From contig NZ_CP044016.1 in NCBI RefSeq assembly GCF_004337365.2, positions 248,001 through 312,000 on the forward strand: 64,000 bases of DNA. The letters run 5' to 3'. Both the position numbers and the translations under genes were made by a program. Shown piece after piece: positions 63,939-64,000 of this stretch. Below the pieces are notes generated by a model, which saw only the letters and a list, made by a program, of their open reading frames with translations, was not told the origin of the DNA and made no database searches. The DNA comes from Rhizosphaericola mali. Lineage in GTDB: Bacteria; Bacteroidota; Bacteroidia; Chitinophagales; Chitinophagaceae. Within the stretch, counting starts at the first letter, position 1; the number at the start of each line of letters is the position of its first letter.

Positions 63939-64000
63939 ATGAGTTTGACGTTTGTGACGGGCGAAAGAATATTGGCTGAACTGAATATCATTATTGAACT
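63929..64000 (+). other. attC-like site 2, cut by window end
   Basis: Starts GGCACACAAC (63929-63938), followed by ATGAGTTTGACGTTTGTGACGG. From 63939 onwards, 54 of 62 bases equal the corresponding bases of attC-like site 1 (from 62902), including GACGGGCGAAAGAATATTGGCT. The right half is beyond the window, so a third unit may follow. Confidence 0.6.

Overview
The window is AT-rich DNA (roughly 35% G+C by eye) from a member of the Bacteroidota, most likely a Sphingobacteriia/Chitinophagia-type soil or rhizosphere bacterium; the family-level guess is inference. The grounds are a SusC/SusD pair, many secreted S9/S10/S41/M1/C1 peptidases, TlpA proteins with DUF4369-type N-termini, and at least eight exact matches to the Bacteroidota -7 promoter element TAnnTTTG in front of genes and RNAs.

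Layout. 1-5.9 kb: the 3' part of a tricorn-type protease, a GH76 endo-mannanase-like protein, an SDR and a TlpA-like protein. 5.9-6.3 kb: RNase P RNA with its own promoter and terminator. 6.3-10.1 kb, minus strand: a co-directional set of ferredoxin, D-Ala-D-Ala ligase, PASTA protein, rhodanese and Smr protein, transcribed divergently from a LuxC-like acyl-CoA reductase across a palindromic promoter. 11.1-11.55 kb: a gene-free, inverted-repeat-rich MITE-like element. 11.7-20 kb: HtrA/Deg protease, a small secreted protein and a giant alpha-2-macroglobulin. 20-33 kb: a SusCD locus with S10 carboxypeptidase, two amidohydrolase-fold proteins and an S9 peptidase, which reads as a peptide-use locus. 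33-43.5 kb: two MscS channels, YebC, MutL, a His-rich COG0523 GTPase, a dicarboxylate/glutamate symporter and an overlapping MarR-GNAT pair. 43.6-45.1 kb: two unknown secreted paralogues. 45.2-49.5 kb: a disulfide relay (TlpA, DsbD, separate nDsbD) and a membrane protein. 49.7-60.1 kb: Kup, M1 and C1 peptidases, DUF1398, OxyR, MutS, RlmH and a thioredoxin. 60.2 kb: tRNA-Asn.

Everything after tRNA-Asn (60.27-64 kb) looks accessory: an unrecognised protein, a RadC/JAB protein preceded by a very large imperfect palindrome, and then two single-gene units (a macro-domain protein and a redoxin-like secreted protein). These two units show gene-cassette geometry. Each begins with GTT plus a private sequence that is complementary to the start of its own downstream repeat, and the two downstream repeats share a conserved body (54 of 62 bases). 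This is what integron attC sites look like in an array, but the terminal complementarity is 14-16 nt long rather than about 7, and no integrase is visible in the window. It is the most interesting signal here.

Limits: all calls come from reading the sequence and supplied translations. No database search, covariance model or alignment was run. The first gene and the last repeat are cut by the window edges.
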